Made by a program: the position numbers and the translations under genes
Shown: piece after piece, positions 10,574-19,504 of the stretch
Layout: each line of letters begins with the position of its first letter
How positions within the stretch are numbered: position 1 is the stretch's first letter
Assembly: GCA_037974965.1 (NCBI GenBank)
Contig: JBBPFI010000006.1
Location: forward strand, 1,054,001 to 1,118,000
Direction: 5' to 3'
Origin: Dacryopinax spathularia
Lineage: Eukaryota > Basidiomycota > Dacrymycetes > Dacrymycetales > Dacrymycetaceae
DNA: 64,000 nucleotides
The notes under the pieces: model-generated
What the model was told of the DNA's origin: nothing
Databases searched by the model: none
The model's input: the letters and a program-made list of their open reading frames with translations, nothing else

Positions 10574-11320
10574 ATGCCATTCGACGACGAGGACCTCACA
10601 GACGGCGGCTGCGGATACCTGTCCGCATCCTCCGCGGAAGACTCCCCAATGCATTCTCCCGCGCACTCCCACTCCCGTCAGCGAGGTTCGCGTCATCGAT
10701 TCAGAAGGAGTGCCCCGCCTCAGCTCCGTCCTTCACGAATCGACTTAACAAAGCAGTCAAGGCCGCTGCAATCTGGGGGTTGGTGTCCACCAGAATACCT
10801 CCTCAAACGGGCTCCGCGAAAACTGCCCTACCAAACGAATCCATCAATAGGAGGCGGCACTTCACAGGCACTTGTAGGACTTCGTGGTGGGGAACCGACA
10901 ATGTCAACAATCTTATGTCTAGACGATCCTTCAGTATGTCAGCCGATCCCAGGAGACAGCACACTAGGAGACCCTGCAGGGGAGGTCAGGTCTATAGCAT
11001 TGGAAGATACGCGCTCTACTGAAGACCATCAATGCCACGAGATGGCTCGCCGGGCTGAAGAAGCTCGTCAGGCTGAAGAAGCTCGCCAGGCCGAAGAAGC
11101 TCGCCAGGCTGAAGAAGCTCGCCAGGCTGAAGAAGCTCGCCAGGCTGAAGAAGCCCGCCAGGCTGTAGCTGCTTGCAAGATCCGCTTAGCGCCTCCCTTG
11201 GGGAAGCATCGTAAACTGAGGAGAGCACGCATGCTGGACAGGGCGAAGGAGGCGTACGAACCTGCGGTGCACCAAGCATATCTCGCGCTCGCCTTCCGCA
11301 GGTCGGACAAGTCGAGCTGA
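10574..11320 (+). CDS. Gene B: shortened inverted paralogue of gene A
   Basis: Frame of 248 residues from ATG 10574 (MPFDDEDLTDGG). It has a Ser/Arg/Pro-rich disordered N-terminus and, near the C-terminus, seven or so AEEARQ repeats like the AEAARQ coil of gene A. The upstream region matches gene A almost word for word. The large middle part of gene A is missing; after 11320 another frame resumes homology (see 11345-11600), so the gene is either truncated or joined by an intron I could not place. Function unknown. Confidence 0.5.
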   Translation: MPFDDEDLTDGGCGYLSASSAEDSPMHSPAHSHSRQRGSRHRFRRSAPPQLRPSRIDLTKQSRPLQSGGWCPPEYLLKRAPRKLPYQTNPSIGGGTSQALVGLRGGEPTMSTILCLDDPSVCQPIPGDSTLGDPAGEVRSIALEDTRSTEDHQCHEMARRAEEARQAEEARQAEEARQAEEARQAEEARQAEEARQAVAACKIRLAPPLGKHRKLRRARMLDRAKEAYEPAVHQAYLALAFRRSDKSS

Positions 11321-11344
11321 CGATGATCAAGAGAGAGACTTGCG

Positions 11345-11600
11345 CGCCGGACGCCTTTACTCTCCTCTGTACATAACAAGAATGCTACGCCTTGTCAATA
11401 ACGTCGAGTCGCCTCTCCACGATCACGAAGGGGGTGTTGACAAGTGGCTCGCCAATGTCCGCTTAGCCGTTGTACGTCTCCATGGAAAGCGTACTCGCCG
11501 CACTCTAACGTACTGACCTAGTCCGATACTCTCGCTGTACACTACACCGAAGGCGACCCTTTCACCCTAATCCAAGCAGATCTCATCATCACAGTTATCA
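11345..11600 (+). pseudogene. Remnant of the gene A central region downstream of gene B
   Basis: Reads LYSPLYITRMLRLVN, then ESPLHDHEGGVDKWLANVRL, matching gene A residues ...PPLHNNEERVDKWFANVRL. The 50-bp intron seen in gene A is conserved here (GTACGTCTCC to TGACCTAG, about 11474-11521), and after it comes SDTLAVHYTEGDPFTLIQAD against ADTLAVHYTEGVPFTLNQAE. Homology stops near 11600. So the B locus once had a full-length copy and lost its middle and end. Confidence 0.6.
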
Positions 11601-11639
11601 ATATCGACTGCGAACTGAACATCCCGTATGAGCACATGC

Positions 11640-11790
11640 CGACGTGCACGAGTGAACAACTACAGCCCTGCAAGGCCCACTCACCCAAAGCGAAGGGGCT
11701 TGCTCCAAAGACTGGGACCCTACTCGGGTCGAATGCAAACCAGCTGTTAGGTGTGAAAGGCTTCGGGCAAGCACACAACACCCTCATGGC
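11640..11790 (+). pseudogene. Fragment similar to part of gene C
   Basis: The words CTCGGGTCGAATGCAAACC and AGCTGTTAGGTGTGAAAGGC resemble 15636-15685 in gene C (GGGTCGAGAGCAAGCC, AGCTGTTAGGAGTGAGCGGC). Similarity covers only about 60-80 bp and is imperfect. It suggests that pieces of gene C-like sequence were pasted behind gene B. Confidence 0.4.
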
Positions 11791-11887
11791 TTTGTGTCCG
11801 CCATTCTCTTCCCGTGCGCTTTCTTTCAAGTGCCCGTATCTATCATGGTTGACACTAGTGCTGTAGTCCGCATCGCTCGCTGTACAG

Positions 11888-12240
11888 GCAAGCCAGACGA
11901 TATCCATACACAACCTGTATGCGCGCGAACTCGCGTTAAAGTGCTCGATAGGCGCTTGGGTCGCTTCCCCTTCCACACTACACCACCCAGCAGGCAGACA
12001 GGCCGAACAATATCCATACACACATTCGCGTCGCGCATCCCTACATCCCTGTATTCGACACCCAGACGCATCCTGTATGCGCACGAACTGGTCCTAAAGT
12101 CCTCGGCATGTGCTTGGCTCGCTTCGCCTCCCACAGCACACCACCCTGCAGGCAGACTGACCGAACAATATCCATACACACATTCGCCGCGCGCATACCT
12201 GCATCCCTGAGCGACCTGGTCGAACGATATCCATACACAC
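11888..12240 (+). repeat. 160-bp tandem duplication with four 22-bp motif copies
   Basis: Two units of about 160 bp (starting near 11917 and 12076) share CCTGTATGCGCRCGAACT, a CGCTTC..CACCACCC stretch, GCAGRCAGRC, and the core ACCGAACAATATCCATACAC. Further copies of the core lie at 11893-11912 and 12214-12240. No protein-like frame is conserved between the units. Confidence 0.8.
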
Positions 12241-12714
12241 GGATAGGGTAAGGGCTCGGCTCTCTTCCAACTCGCGCGGCGTGGACTTACTCTCCGTCAA
12301 TTAAGTATGCCTACCTCGTCCAATCCTCTACCTTTGTCCTCCTTCTGCTTTCCTGACGCTATCGGAGTTCACTTGCTTGTTTCTCATTTTACCCGGGGTG
12401 TAAGGCACTAACGCGTCTGTAGTCAGTCTGGTCTCATCCCTACAGTATCGCTGTCATCTGTAGCTGTTACTGCCCCGCTCGTTCTGTACGTGCTTCTGTT
12501 TCTGAGACTCTCTTCATCGCCGCTGATATCTTGTCGTTTGCATCCCTGCAGACCCTTGCTCTCTCGCGCGTTGGCTATTCCTTTTTATTCGCTTCTTCAC
12601 CCAAGCTGTGTGGGCCGGTATCCCTTTCCAGCTCAGCAATTCTCTCACATCCACAACCTTACTTCTCGTCAATCCCTATTTATCCTACCGCATCGCTCGC
12701 CTCTTCATCTCTCC
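12241..12714. other. Gene-free spacer
   Basis: Pyrimidine-rich, with no recognised gene, repeat or motif copy. Open frames that cross it are continued from the neighbouring minisatellite and carry no domain. Confidence 0.4.
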
Positions 12715-13150
12715 TCCTTGACCTCTCTCTCCTTCTTCATCTCTCACTCCTTCTTCATCTCTCTCTCCTTCATCTCACTCTCCTTCTCCATCTCTCGCTC
12801 CTTCATCTCTCTCCACTTTTTCATCACTCTCTCCTTCTGCATCTCTCGCTCCTTCTGCATCTCTCGCTCCTTCTCCATCTCTCGCTCCTTCTTCATCTCA
12901 CTCTCCTTCTCCATCTCTCGCTCCTTCATCTCTCTCCACTTTTTCATCACTCTCTCCTTCTGCATCTCTCGCTCCTTCTGCATCTCTCGCTCCTTCTGCA
13001 TCTCTCGCTCCTTCTTCATCTCTCTCTTCTTCTTCATTACTCTCTCCTTCTGCATCTCTCGCTCCTTGTGCGTCTCTCCTCTTCTCCCTCTCTCTCTTCT
13101 TCTTCATCACACTCTCCTTCTGCGTCTCTCGCTCCTTCATATTCTCTTGC
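12715..13150 (+). repeat. 18-bp CT minisatellite, about 24 units
   Basis: Units of the type CATCTCTCGCTCCTTCTG, with variants CTTCTT, CTCCAT and CTTCAT. One ~120-bp higher-order block (about 12780-12900) is repeated almost exactly at about 12900-13020. On the minus strand it would read KEREMQ/KEREME. Gene C really encodes a short KEREMRKERD stretch of the same kind at about 16497-16545, so the array may descend from, or feed, coding sequence. Confidence 0.85.
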
Positions 13151-13514
13151 TCCTACTTTCTATCTCTCCTTCTATCTATCTCTCCCCTTCTTCGTCTCGT
13201 ATCTGTCTCCTTTTTCATCTGTCGATACTTCTTCCTCACACTTACCTTCATCATTTCACCTTCATCATATCGCCCTCCTTCGTTCTGTCCTTTGTCTCTC
13301 ACCTTCTCATATCACCCTCATCGCGCATCCTACCGCATATGTGCCGTCGACAGTCGTGAGGTATGTGTGTTACTAGGCTGGCTTGACTACATACTGAAAT
13401 GTCTATATAGAGTCCCTCATGATCTCTCCAAGATGGAAGAGTTCACTCCATTGCAAGCTTGGGCAAGTCGAGGAGAAGCACATTCAGTCGCGCTCTCAAT
13501 AGGACCGTGAATGA
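13151..13514. other. Gene-free spacer
   Basis: Continues the pyrimidine-rich character to about 13330, then ordinary sequence. No protein or RNA gene recognised. Confidence 0.35.
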
Positions 13515-13640
13515 GATCGCCGAACGATATCCATGCACACGTCCAGGCCGAACCATATCCATACACACATCTAGGCCGAACCATATCCATACACACGTCC
13601 TGAACAGGCCGACCGATATCCACACACACAACTTGTCTGT
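13515..13640 (+). repeat. Four tandem copies of the 22-bp motif, about 30-bp period
   Basis: CCGAACGATATCCATGCACA, CCGAACCATATCCATACACA (twice) and CCGACCGATATCCACACACA follow one another with short GTCCAGG or TCTAGG spacers. This is the densest plain array of the motif, with no coding frame needed to explain it. Confidence 0.9.
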
Positions 13641-13817
13641 CTGCTCACTTATACGCATTCTAGAACTGCCACGACTAACGCTCAACACAGCAAGCTTCTA
13701 CGCCTACTGGATGTCAACTACATGTAGGCAGGTCTTTTGGATGCCACCAAAATCCCTGAGAGCAGGAAGACTTCATTCGACTGCATGCTTCGCTTCAATT
13801 ACTGCCAATGAGCCATG

Positions 13818-14485
13818 CAACCCGAGCGATATCCATACTCACAGTGCGCTCGTCTTGCATTCTTGCATGCGTGCTGGTTCCAACTGAGCAACCCTCTGGC
13901 AATGTGTAGCAAAAGCGAGCCATCAAGTGGAGCGGCGAAGCACAGCTTGGCCAGAGGAGCGCCTAGCGATATCCATACACATATCTCCTCATGTGGAACA
14001 AGCCTATCGAAATACCTGCACAGTACGTCTTGTTCACTTCTGTATTGGGCTAGTGCGGCTATAGCTAACTGCACACCGCAAGTCTTTATATACCACCGGA
14101 TGTCAGCTTGAAATCAGATCATGCATTTCTCGCAAGCCGGACAGGCTGATCGATGCCCATACCCATAGTGAGTGCGCTCTCGGTGTTTGTGCGGCTCACT
14201 ATAATTAATTGCACATTGCCAGCTCGGTCGAACGTACGATCTTGGACGCGTCCCATGCGTTCCAAAGACGACCCCAAGCCAAGCCAAGCCAAGCGACATC
14301 CATACACACCGTGCGGTCCTCTCGCAGCCTCGATGCGAGCGCTCGCAACGACCTGGTACAGACTCAGGGTTGAATGTTCGTCCTGGCTACTTGATCTTGG
14401 CGATTAATAATTTGAGCTGCAGGCCGAGCTCAAATTATGAAGGCACGTTCGGAGAAGAACTCAGGCCGAACAGCTATACACATTC
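13818..14485 (+). repeat. Scattered single copies of the 22-bp motif
   Basis: Cores lie near 13821 (GAGCGATATCCATACTCACA), 13966 (TAGCGATATCCATACACA) and 14293 (AAGCGACATCCATACACACC), with decayed copies near 14148 and 14462. Each is followed by unique DNA, and the spacing is irregular. No gene is recognised between them; the whole stretch 13641-15034 appears non-coding. Confidence 0.75.
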
Positions 14486-14629
14486 TCCGCCAATTTATAT
14501 CTAGTTCATTTGTGCGGCTACATCTCTTAATAAAATGTGCTGATGTGCTCTTCTAAACGAACTTCGGGACGCCTGACACAGAATCAGGTTGCAGGTACCC
14601 AGATCAGTCGGTTCTAGTCTCGAATGGGG

Positions 14630-14790
14630 ATCGTTTGAATGGACCTCGTTTCGGATGACGCTTACTTCGGATGGCGCCAGTTTCGGATGGCGCCAGTTTC
14701 GAATGGCGCCAGTATCTATGGGCGCCAGATTATACTGGCGCCCATATCTGATGGCGCTACTTTCTTATGGCGCCAGTTTCTGGTGGTCCT
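14630..14790 (+). repeat. 17-bp GGATGGCGCCAGTTTC minisatellite
   Basis: Eight or nine degenerate units with GGCGCC at the centre of most. Because GGCGCC is its own reverse complement, neighbouring units can pair (for example GGCGCCAG...CTGGCGCC near 14713-14735). It belongs to the same family as the degenerate array at 9690-9890, which lies in the opposite orientation. Confidence 0.8.
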
Positions 14791-15034
14791 CACAAGGGGC
14801 GGCGCTCGTATCGAAAGGCTCGTATTTCGTGTTGGAATCTTATAATAAAATAATGTGTGTCCCATGCGTTGCACATCCATTGTAGCATGGATTAATGATG
14901 TCGGTGCGCATCAACAAGGAACCTAAAATCCCTTGATGGTTTGGTCGTCGCTTTTTTCCTACGCGGGTAGACGTACTTGCTCTCTCATTATTTCCACTAT
15001 TACTTTAACTTTGAATTGTCTCCCAAGCTACAAC

Positions 15035-17091
15035 ATGTCCGCCTTCACACCGGATGTGAAGCCCGAGCTTGACAGCTACAGTTACCCAAGGGATGTGACT
15101 ATCATGATGGACCTCTGGGGATTGAGCGAAATTGCGCCACATAACTGTGAGGCATGCGGCGCCTTGTGCATACCCTTTGTTGCATACAATCGGAAGGGCA
15201 AGTACCCCCTTAATAAATACAGGATATTTGTCCGCGTGAGTAGGAAATCATGCTCATGTATGTGCCTATCTGACATGGTTAACAGTGTGCGGACATCGGG
15301 CACTTCGATAACAGTTTCACTTGGATCTCCAACCCCGTTCCATCCTCTTACCTTGCACACGTACAGGGTGCGCTGGCCGGCCATCCCCTCTATGACTACC
15401 CATCCAGTCCACCTCGTGGCAGTCCAGAGAAACCCTTCTACACCGACTCGTATAGTGCAAGGCCATCGCAGCTTCCCCGGAAGGTCAAGAATACTTGCAA
15501 GAACGGCTGCACGAAACCGCTGAACGCCGACTGCCCGAAGCTGTACTGCCGAACGTGTTGCTTGATCGCTCAGGAGAACGCGGAAGACGGAGAGCGCTAT
15601 GAATGTTCGAAGCACAAGCTTTCCCGCTCACCCTGGGTCGAGAGCAAGCCAGCTGTTAGGAGTGAGCGGCTTCAAGCAGGAACTCCTGCTGGTATCGACG
15701 TCATAGTGTTGGACGCAGATGACAACGCCCAACCAACGTCGACTCAGCAGCGTCGTACGCCCCACCGGCGAATGGAATCTCCAACTCCGACCAGATTGCC
15801 TCGCGCTTTCCAAGGCCCAGCTACACCGCGGCAGGCCCGTCCATTGGGACGTCTTGTACCCGAGAGCTATGATCTCGAGAGAGAGAGAGGAAGGGATGAG
15901 AAAGCACGCATTGAGCTACAGGAGAAAGAAGCGAGAGAAAGAGAAGAGGAGAGAGGGAGACAGTTTACCGTGGTCATCTTGACAGAGGTGTGTAACGTCC
16001 CATGTTCTCAGTACAACAAGCATACTGACCTAAGTATACAATGGCAGGACGATGCCCTGTCTTTCCCAGGCGTACGTGCTAAAGCGGGCTTGAGTGGCCT
16101 CACAACGCGCGTGAAGGAATGGGACGCCCATATTCACGAATGGATTCGAGGCAGGCTTGGGAAGCCTTATGGGTCACTCGAGCTCTTCAATCCGGAGTCA
16201 AATCGCTGGGAAGTCTATGGCCTCGATGCCCTGCGTAATGTCAAAAGAGACGAGAGACTGCTATGTCGCCTGCCAGGGGTGCAAGTCGATCTTCCGCATG
16301 TCCAGGAGGAGATGCTACGTCTCGCGTATGCTACCCCCTTGCGAGACGCTCATCGCAGGTCTGCTGCGTCACCGAAGAAGGCGACTACGCGACCTAAGCT
16401 CATCGCCCAAGATATCGATTCCACACGAAGCATCAGCCCTGGCACTACCAAAGGGGCCCCGAGCCCAAAAGGGACCTCCTTAGATGGAGTGGTGTTGAAG
16501 GAGAGAGAGATGAGGAAGGAGCGTGATGTGATGAAGGAGCGAGAGATCATCATGATATCATCGGATGATGATGATCCCCCGAATCGAAAGCGCTCGCGAT
16601 CCACTGGGACAGATGACTCCCTTCCATCTTTCGGCGAGATAATACGCAAGCCGAGCACCCCCTCGACCTCCGCTTCTGCAGCCGAGCGCAACCCCCGGAA
16701 TGGTCCTTCAGCGAGTACACCAACAGAAGATGGAGCTATCATCCGTGGGGCCTGGCCTGGCAACGCATCCTTCGGCGTCGTCCATCATCAGATTAGCGAG
16801 ATCACGCAAAAAATGAATGAAGAACGGAAGTCGTTAGAAGTTGCTCTGGCTAAAGTGGTTGGTCATCGTGTTCCTCGCCAAACGTGGTACGATCAAGTCC
16901 ACGTTCTTCAAGAAGCTAGCAGCAGCCTTCTCGACAGCTTCAAGAAAACGCCTGCGAAAAGCTGGTCGTCGTTCCGGATCAAGGTCGGCGAAGAGAAGGA
17001 TGCTCGTCAGCCGGGAGTGATGAAGATGAATGGCAAGAAAGATAACCCGAGATCAAGCGAAAAGCGCCGCCCCAAGAAGATCAAGAAGTGA
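15035..17091 (+). CDS. Gene C: GRF-like zinc-finger and cysteine-rich protein
   Basis: Three exons (15035-15235, 15286-15987, 16048-17091), 648 residues; the introns are 50 and 60 bp, the second in phase and without stops. Residues about 35-85 (NCEACGALCIPFVAY, NKYRIF, then RCADIGHFDNSFTWI across intron 1) follow the CxxC...C...F.W plan of a GRF-type zinc finger, a single-strand nucleic-acid binder in other proteins. A second cluster follows near 130-165 (CKNGCTKPLNADCPKLYCRT, CCLIAQ, CSKH). Next come an Arg/Glu-rich helix, a conserved ~90-residue globular stretch (WDAHIHEWIRGRLG, NRWEVYGLDAL, ERLLCRLPGVQ), an acidic/Ser tract, and a basic tail (EKRRPKKIKK) that may be a nuclear signal. The exact function is unknown; nucleic-acid binding is inferred. 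Confidence 0.7.
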
Positions 17092-17400
17092 TGGTTATAT
17101 CAAGACGTCATGTTTATACCTTCGTCGACATGGTCATCAGCACTCTTAAGCTAATCACCTTTTATCACCTATGCGATTTCTCTGTGTTTTGATTTGGCAA
17201 GATGCCCGCGCGCGTTACCATTGTTTACCTGCGCACACCGCCTCGTTAGGTGTCAGTCCCACGTTCCTTTTCATGTTTCTCACTTGACCTCATCCTTCAC
17301 CCCGTTATATATGTTATCCCTAACTAAAGTCTTTAATAATCATTATTTTCCTCTGTATATTGCGCCAGGCACAATGACGGCGCGATAGGAGTCCACTCGG
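17092..17400. other. 3' spacer of gene C
   Basis: About 300 bp, AT-richer than average. No gene or motif copy recognised. Confidence 0.4.
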
Positions 17401-17500
17401 AGCCGCGTCGTGTGTATGGATAACGCTCGGCGTGTCCGACGTGTATGTATGGATATCGTTCGGCCTAGAGGTGTGGATGGATATCGGTCGGCTTGCTTAG
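17401..17500 (-). repeat. Three 22-bp motif copies in reverse orientation
   Basis: Reads on the plus strand GTGTGTATGGATAACGCTCG, GTATGTATGGATATCGTTCG and GTGTGGATGGATATCGGTCG within 90 bp. Orientation is opposite to all clusters left of 14.5 kb. Confidence 0.85.
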
Positions 17501-17607
17501 CCGTACCCATAGCGAGAAACGCAAGTCCCTACTAAATGTTAATGGACCGAAAGTGACAATAGGAATTGTTGTTGGACCGGTCGCAGCACTATGACAGCAT
17601 TATCCTG

Positions 17608-17760
17608 TGCAGCAGACGGACAAGGGCAGGCGACTTCGATGTGTGTATGGATATTGTCCGGTCTGCTTCTGGGCAGCAGACGGACAAGGACGAGTTCGGT
17701 CCCCACGGCGAGATCGATATGAACGTGTGTATGGATATCGAACGGCGTGCTCACTCGGTC
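17608..17760 (-). repeat. Inverted counterpart of the 60-bp minisatellite at 3421-3600
   Basis: Two units, each with GCAGCAGACGGACAAGG, then GTGTGTATGGATATTGTCCG or GTGTGTATGGATATCGAACG; the first also has the GGTCTGCTTCTG end. The reverse complement of 3421-3600 reads almost the same (GCAGCAGACGGACAAGAACA). The two arrays lie in opposite orientation about 14 kb apart, each downstream of a minus-strand gene. Confidence 0.85.
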
Positions 17761-17901
17761 AAGCAGTCAAATGAGGACAGCTATGAGGATTCGCGAATCG
17801 ATCGGCAGTTTCTCAAGTCAAGAACACAAGAATCTATTGACGTGCGGGGATCTCGGATATACAGTGACAGGGGAATGCTATTGCGCGTAGGAACGAGTAC
17901 C

Positions 17902-19052
17902 TTATTCGATCTTCTTCTGAATCCACCCAGGCGCTGCCTTCAAGATGCCAATCGCCAGCTTGACAGCATCCACATGGTAGACCTTGAGAAGGACGACATA
18001 GAAAACTAGGATATTATATGTCAGCAAGTAGCTCGACTAGTGAAAACAAAATGACTTACTTATCGCAACGAGGATGATGCGGCGGAAGTCCCAGAGGGCC
18101 CGAAGGAGAGTGTCGAAGATGCAATAGATCACCTTACCGAGCCAGTAGACATGGCCGCCCAAGTCATAGCAAAAGAGGCGAGGGTGACAGCCGTGCTCGC
18201 GAATCCTCTTGACGGCTCCAACCACGTACGGCCAGTTACGAGACGTCCTCAACCAAACTTCCGCTGCGTCATCCCAGCCAGCTCGAGCAATGGCCGCAAG
18301 GTTGTCGTACACAGCGTCGACGTCAGCTGCACCGCGGCGAGCGCCTGCGTCACGCTCTGCAGCAACGGCCTCATCGTACTCGCGTGCCGTCAGGTCGAAG
18401 ATGCGGCGTCTGCGGGGACCTTCACTGAGGGGGCCGCCCTGCGCGAGTGTCAGCACCAGACTTCGACAGGCAAGCCGAACGATATCCATACACACATGGA
18501 TATCGATCGTTGAGGACGTACCTGTCCTTCTTCCATCTCGCGAGGCGTGGCCCTGCTGTCCGCCAGCCCGGCGTGCTCATCCCTCACAACACCATCCGCC
18601 CCCTGTGTCCGCCCCCTTTCCACCTTCTCGTCTGCACCATCCGGGCCTGCCTCAGCTTTGATCATTGGCCCGCCGGCCATCGCTCCCAGCTCGTTCGCGC
18701 CAAGGGTCGCGAACAGGACTCCATCGCCGAGCCAACCCTTCAGGCGCCGTTCGGCGTAATCGGCGGGCTTGTAGAAGTCGGAAAGCTCGCGAACGGTCGA
18801 GCTGGTCGATACGGCAAGGGAAGGCGAGGCGGTAGGGATTGCTGGGGCGGTACGACTGCCCTCGGCGAGCTGTTCGAGCGGAATGGCGACAACTTCCCTC
18901 GCTTTACCTTTCTCCTCCTTCTTCTTTGCCTCCAAACCGGGGTTCGCCGGCTCACGTTGTGTTGCTTGCTCGGATGTATCGTCGTTTTTCTTGCTTGCCA
19001 GAGTCTTCTTATGGAGCCAGCTCTCGGATACCATGGCGTACAAGTGATCCAT
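17902..19052 (-). CDS. Gene D: uncharacterised protein with C-terminal membrane segments
   Basis: Exons 19052-18522, 18438-18060 and 18005-17902, 337 residues. The N-terminal half is charged and low-complexity (KKKEEKGKAREV). The central part has VRELSDFYKPADYAERRLKG, a short conserved-looking segment. After intron 1 comes a helical domain (EYDEAVAAERDAGARRG, WDDAAEVWLRTSRNWPYVVG) and then a hydrophobic end (WLGKVIYCIFDTLLRALWDF, RRIILVAIIFYVVLLKVYHV) that can make one or two membrane helices. Intron 1 (18439-18521) contains a 22-bp motif copy forming a perfect hairpin. The frame also opens upstream to 19175, but the ATG at 19052 fits better. No family recognised; it may be a mitochondrial or ER membrane protein. 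Confidence 0.65.
18474..18511 (-). repeat. 22-bp motif forming a 10-bp perfect hairpin in gene D intron 1
   Basis: In transcript sense CGATATCCAT, a 6-base GTGTGT loop, then ATGGATATCG, with the motif tail TTCGGC beyond. The arms are perfectly complementary. It sits between the donor and the branch region of an otherwise normal 83-bp intron. Confidence 0.85.
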
Positions 19053-19269
19053 GGTGGTCGAGGTGAGAGATGAGCGATGCGATGCGACTGAGTGGCACGG
19101 GAATAGGGACCAAGATGATCTTGGAATTTCGGTGAGTGCAACCCCTATCGAGTATCTGCGGCGAAATTGACTCACAATTCCGTCGCAGGGCAGATGTACG
19201 TCTTCTATTGTGTGCGAGAGAATCTGCTATCCAGTGAGTGATGTAGTCATTGAATGAAACGATTCACTC

Positions 19270-19296
19270 ACTGTGTGTATGGATATCGTTCGTCCC
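19270..19296 (-). repeat. Rightmost copy of the 22-bp motif
   Basis: GTGTGTATGGATATCGTTCG on the plus strand, about 220 bp upstream of the gene D start. No further copy is visible to the right, through base 64000. Confidence 0.9.
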
Positions 19297-19504
19297 GCTC
19301 GGGACGTCGACCACTTCTTCGGGCAACATGGCGATCAAGTGGGCAAGACAGCTCGGGTACAGGGAAGGATTGAAGTCGTAGTGGGAGGCTTAGAGTACAA
19401 GTTGGCTGTTCGTAGGATGCTTGCGTGTAAAAGGGGCGAGGGGGGCGGGGGATGAGCTCGAGGAGAATATCGAACGACGTTATGCTAAATAAGTCCCTAT
19501 CGCT

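Noticed and set aside
12490-13376. Two overlapping plus-strand frames of about 280 residues
   Set aside because: Composed almost wholly of the CT minisatellite (Ser/Leu/Phe runs); no domain and no plausible start context.
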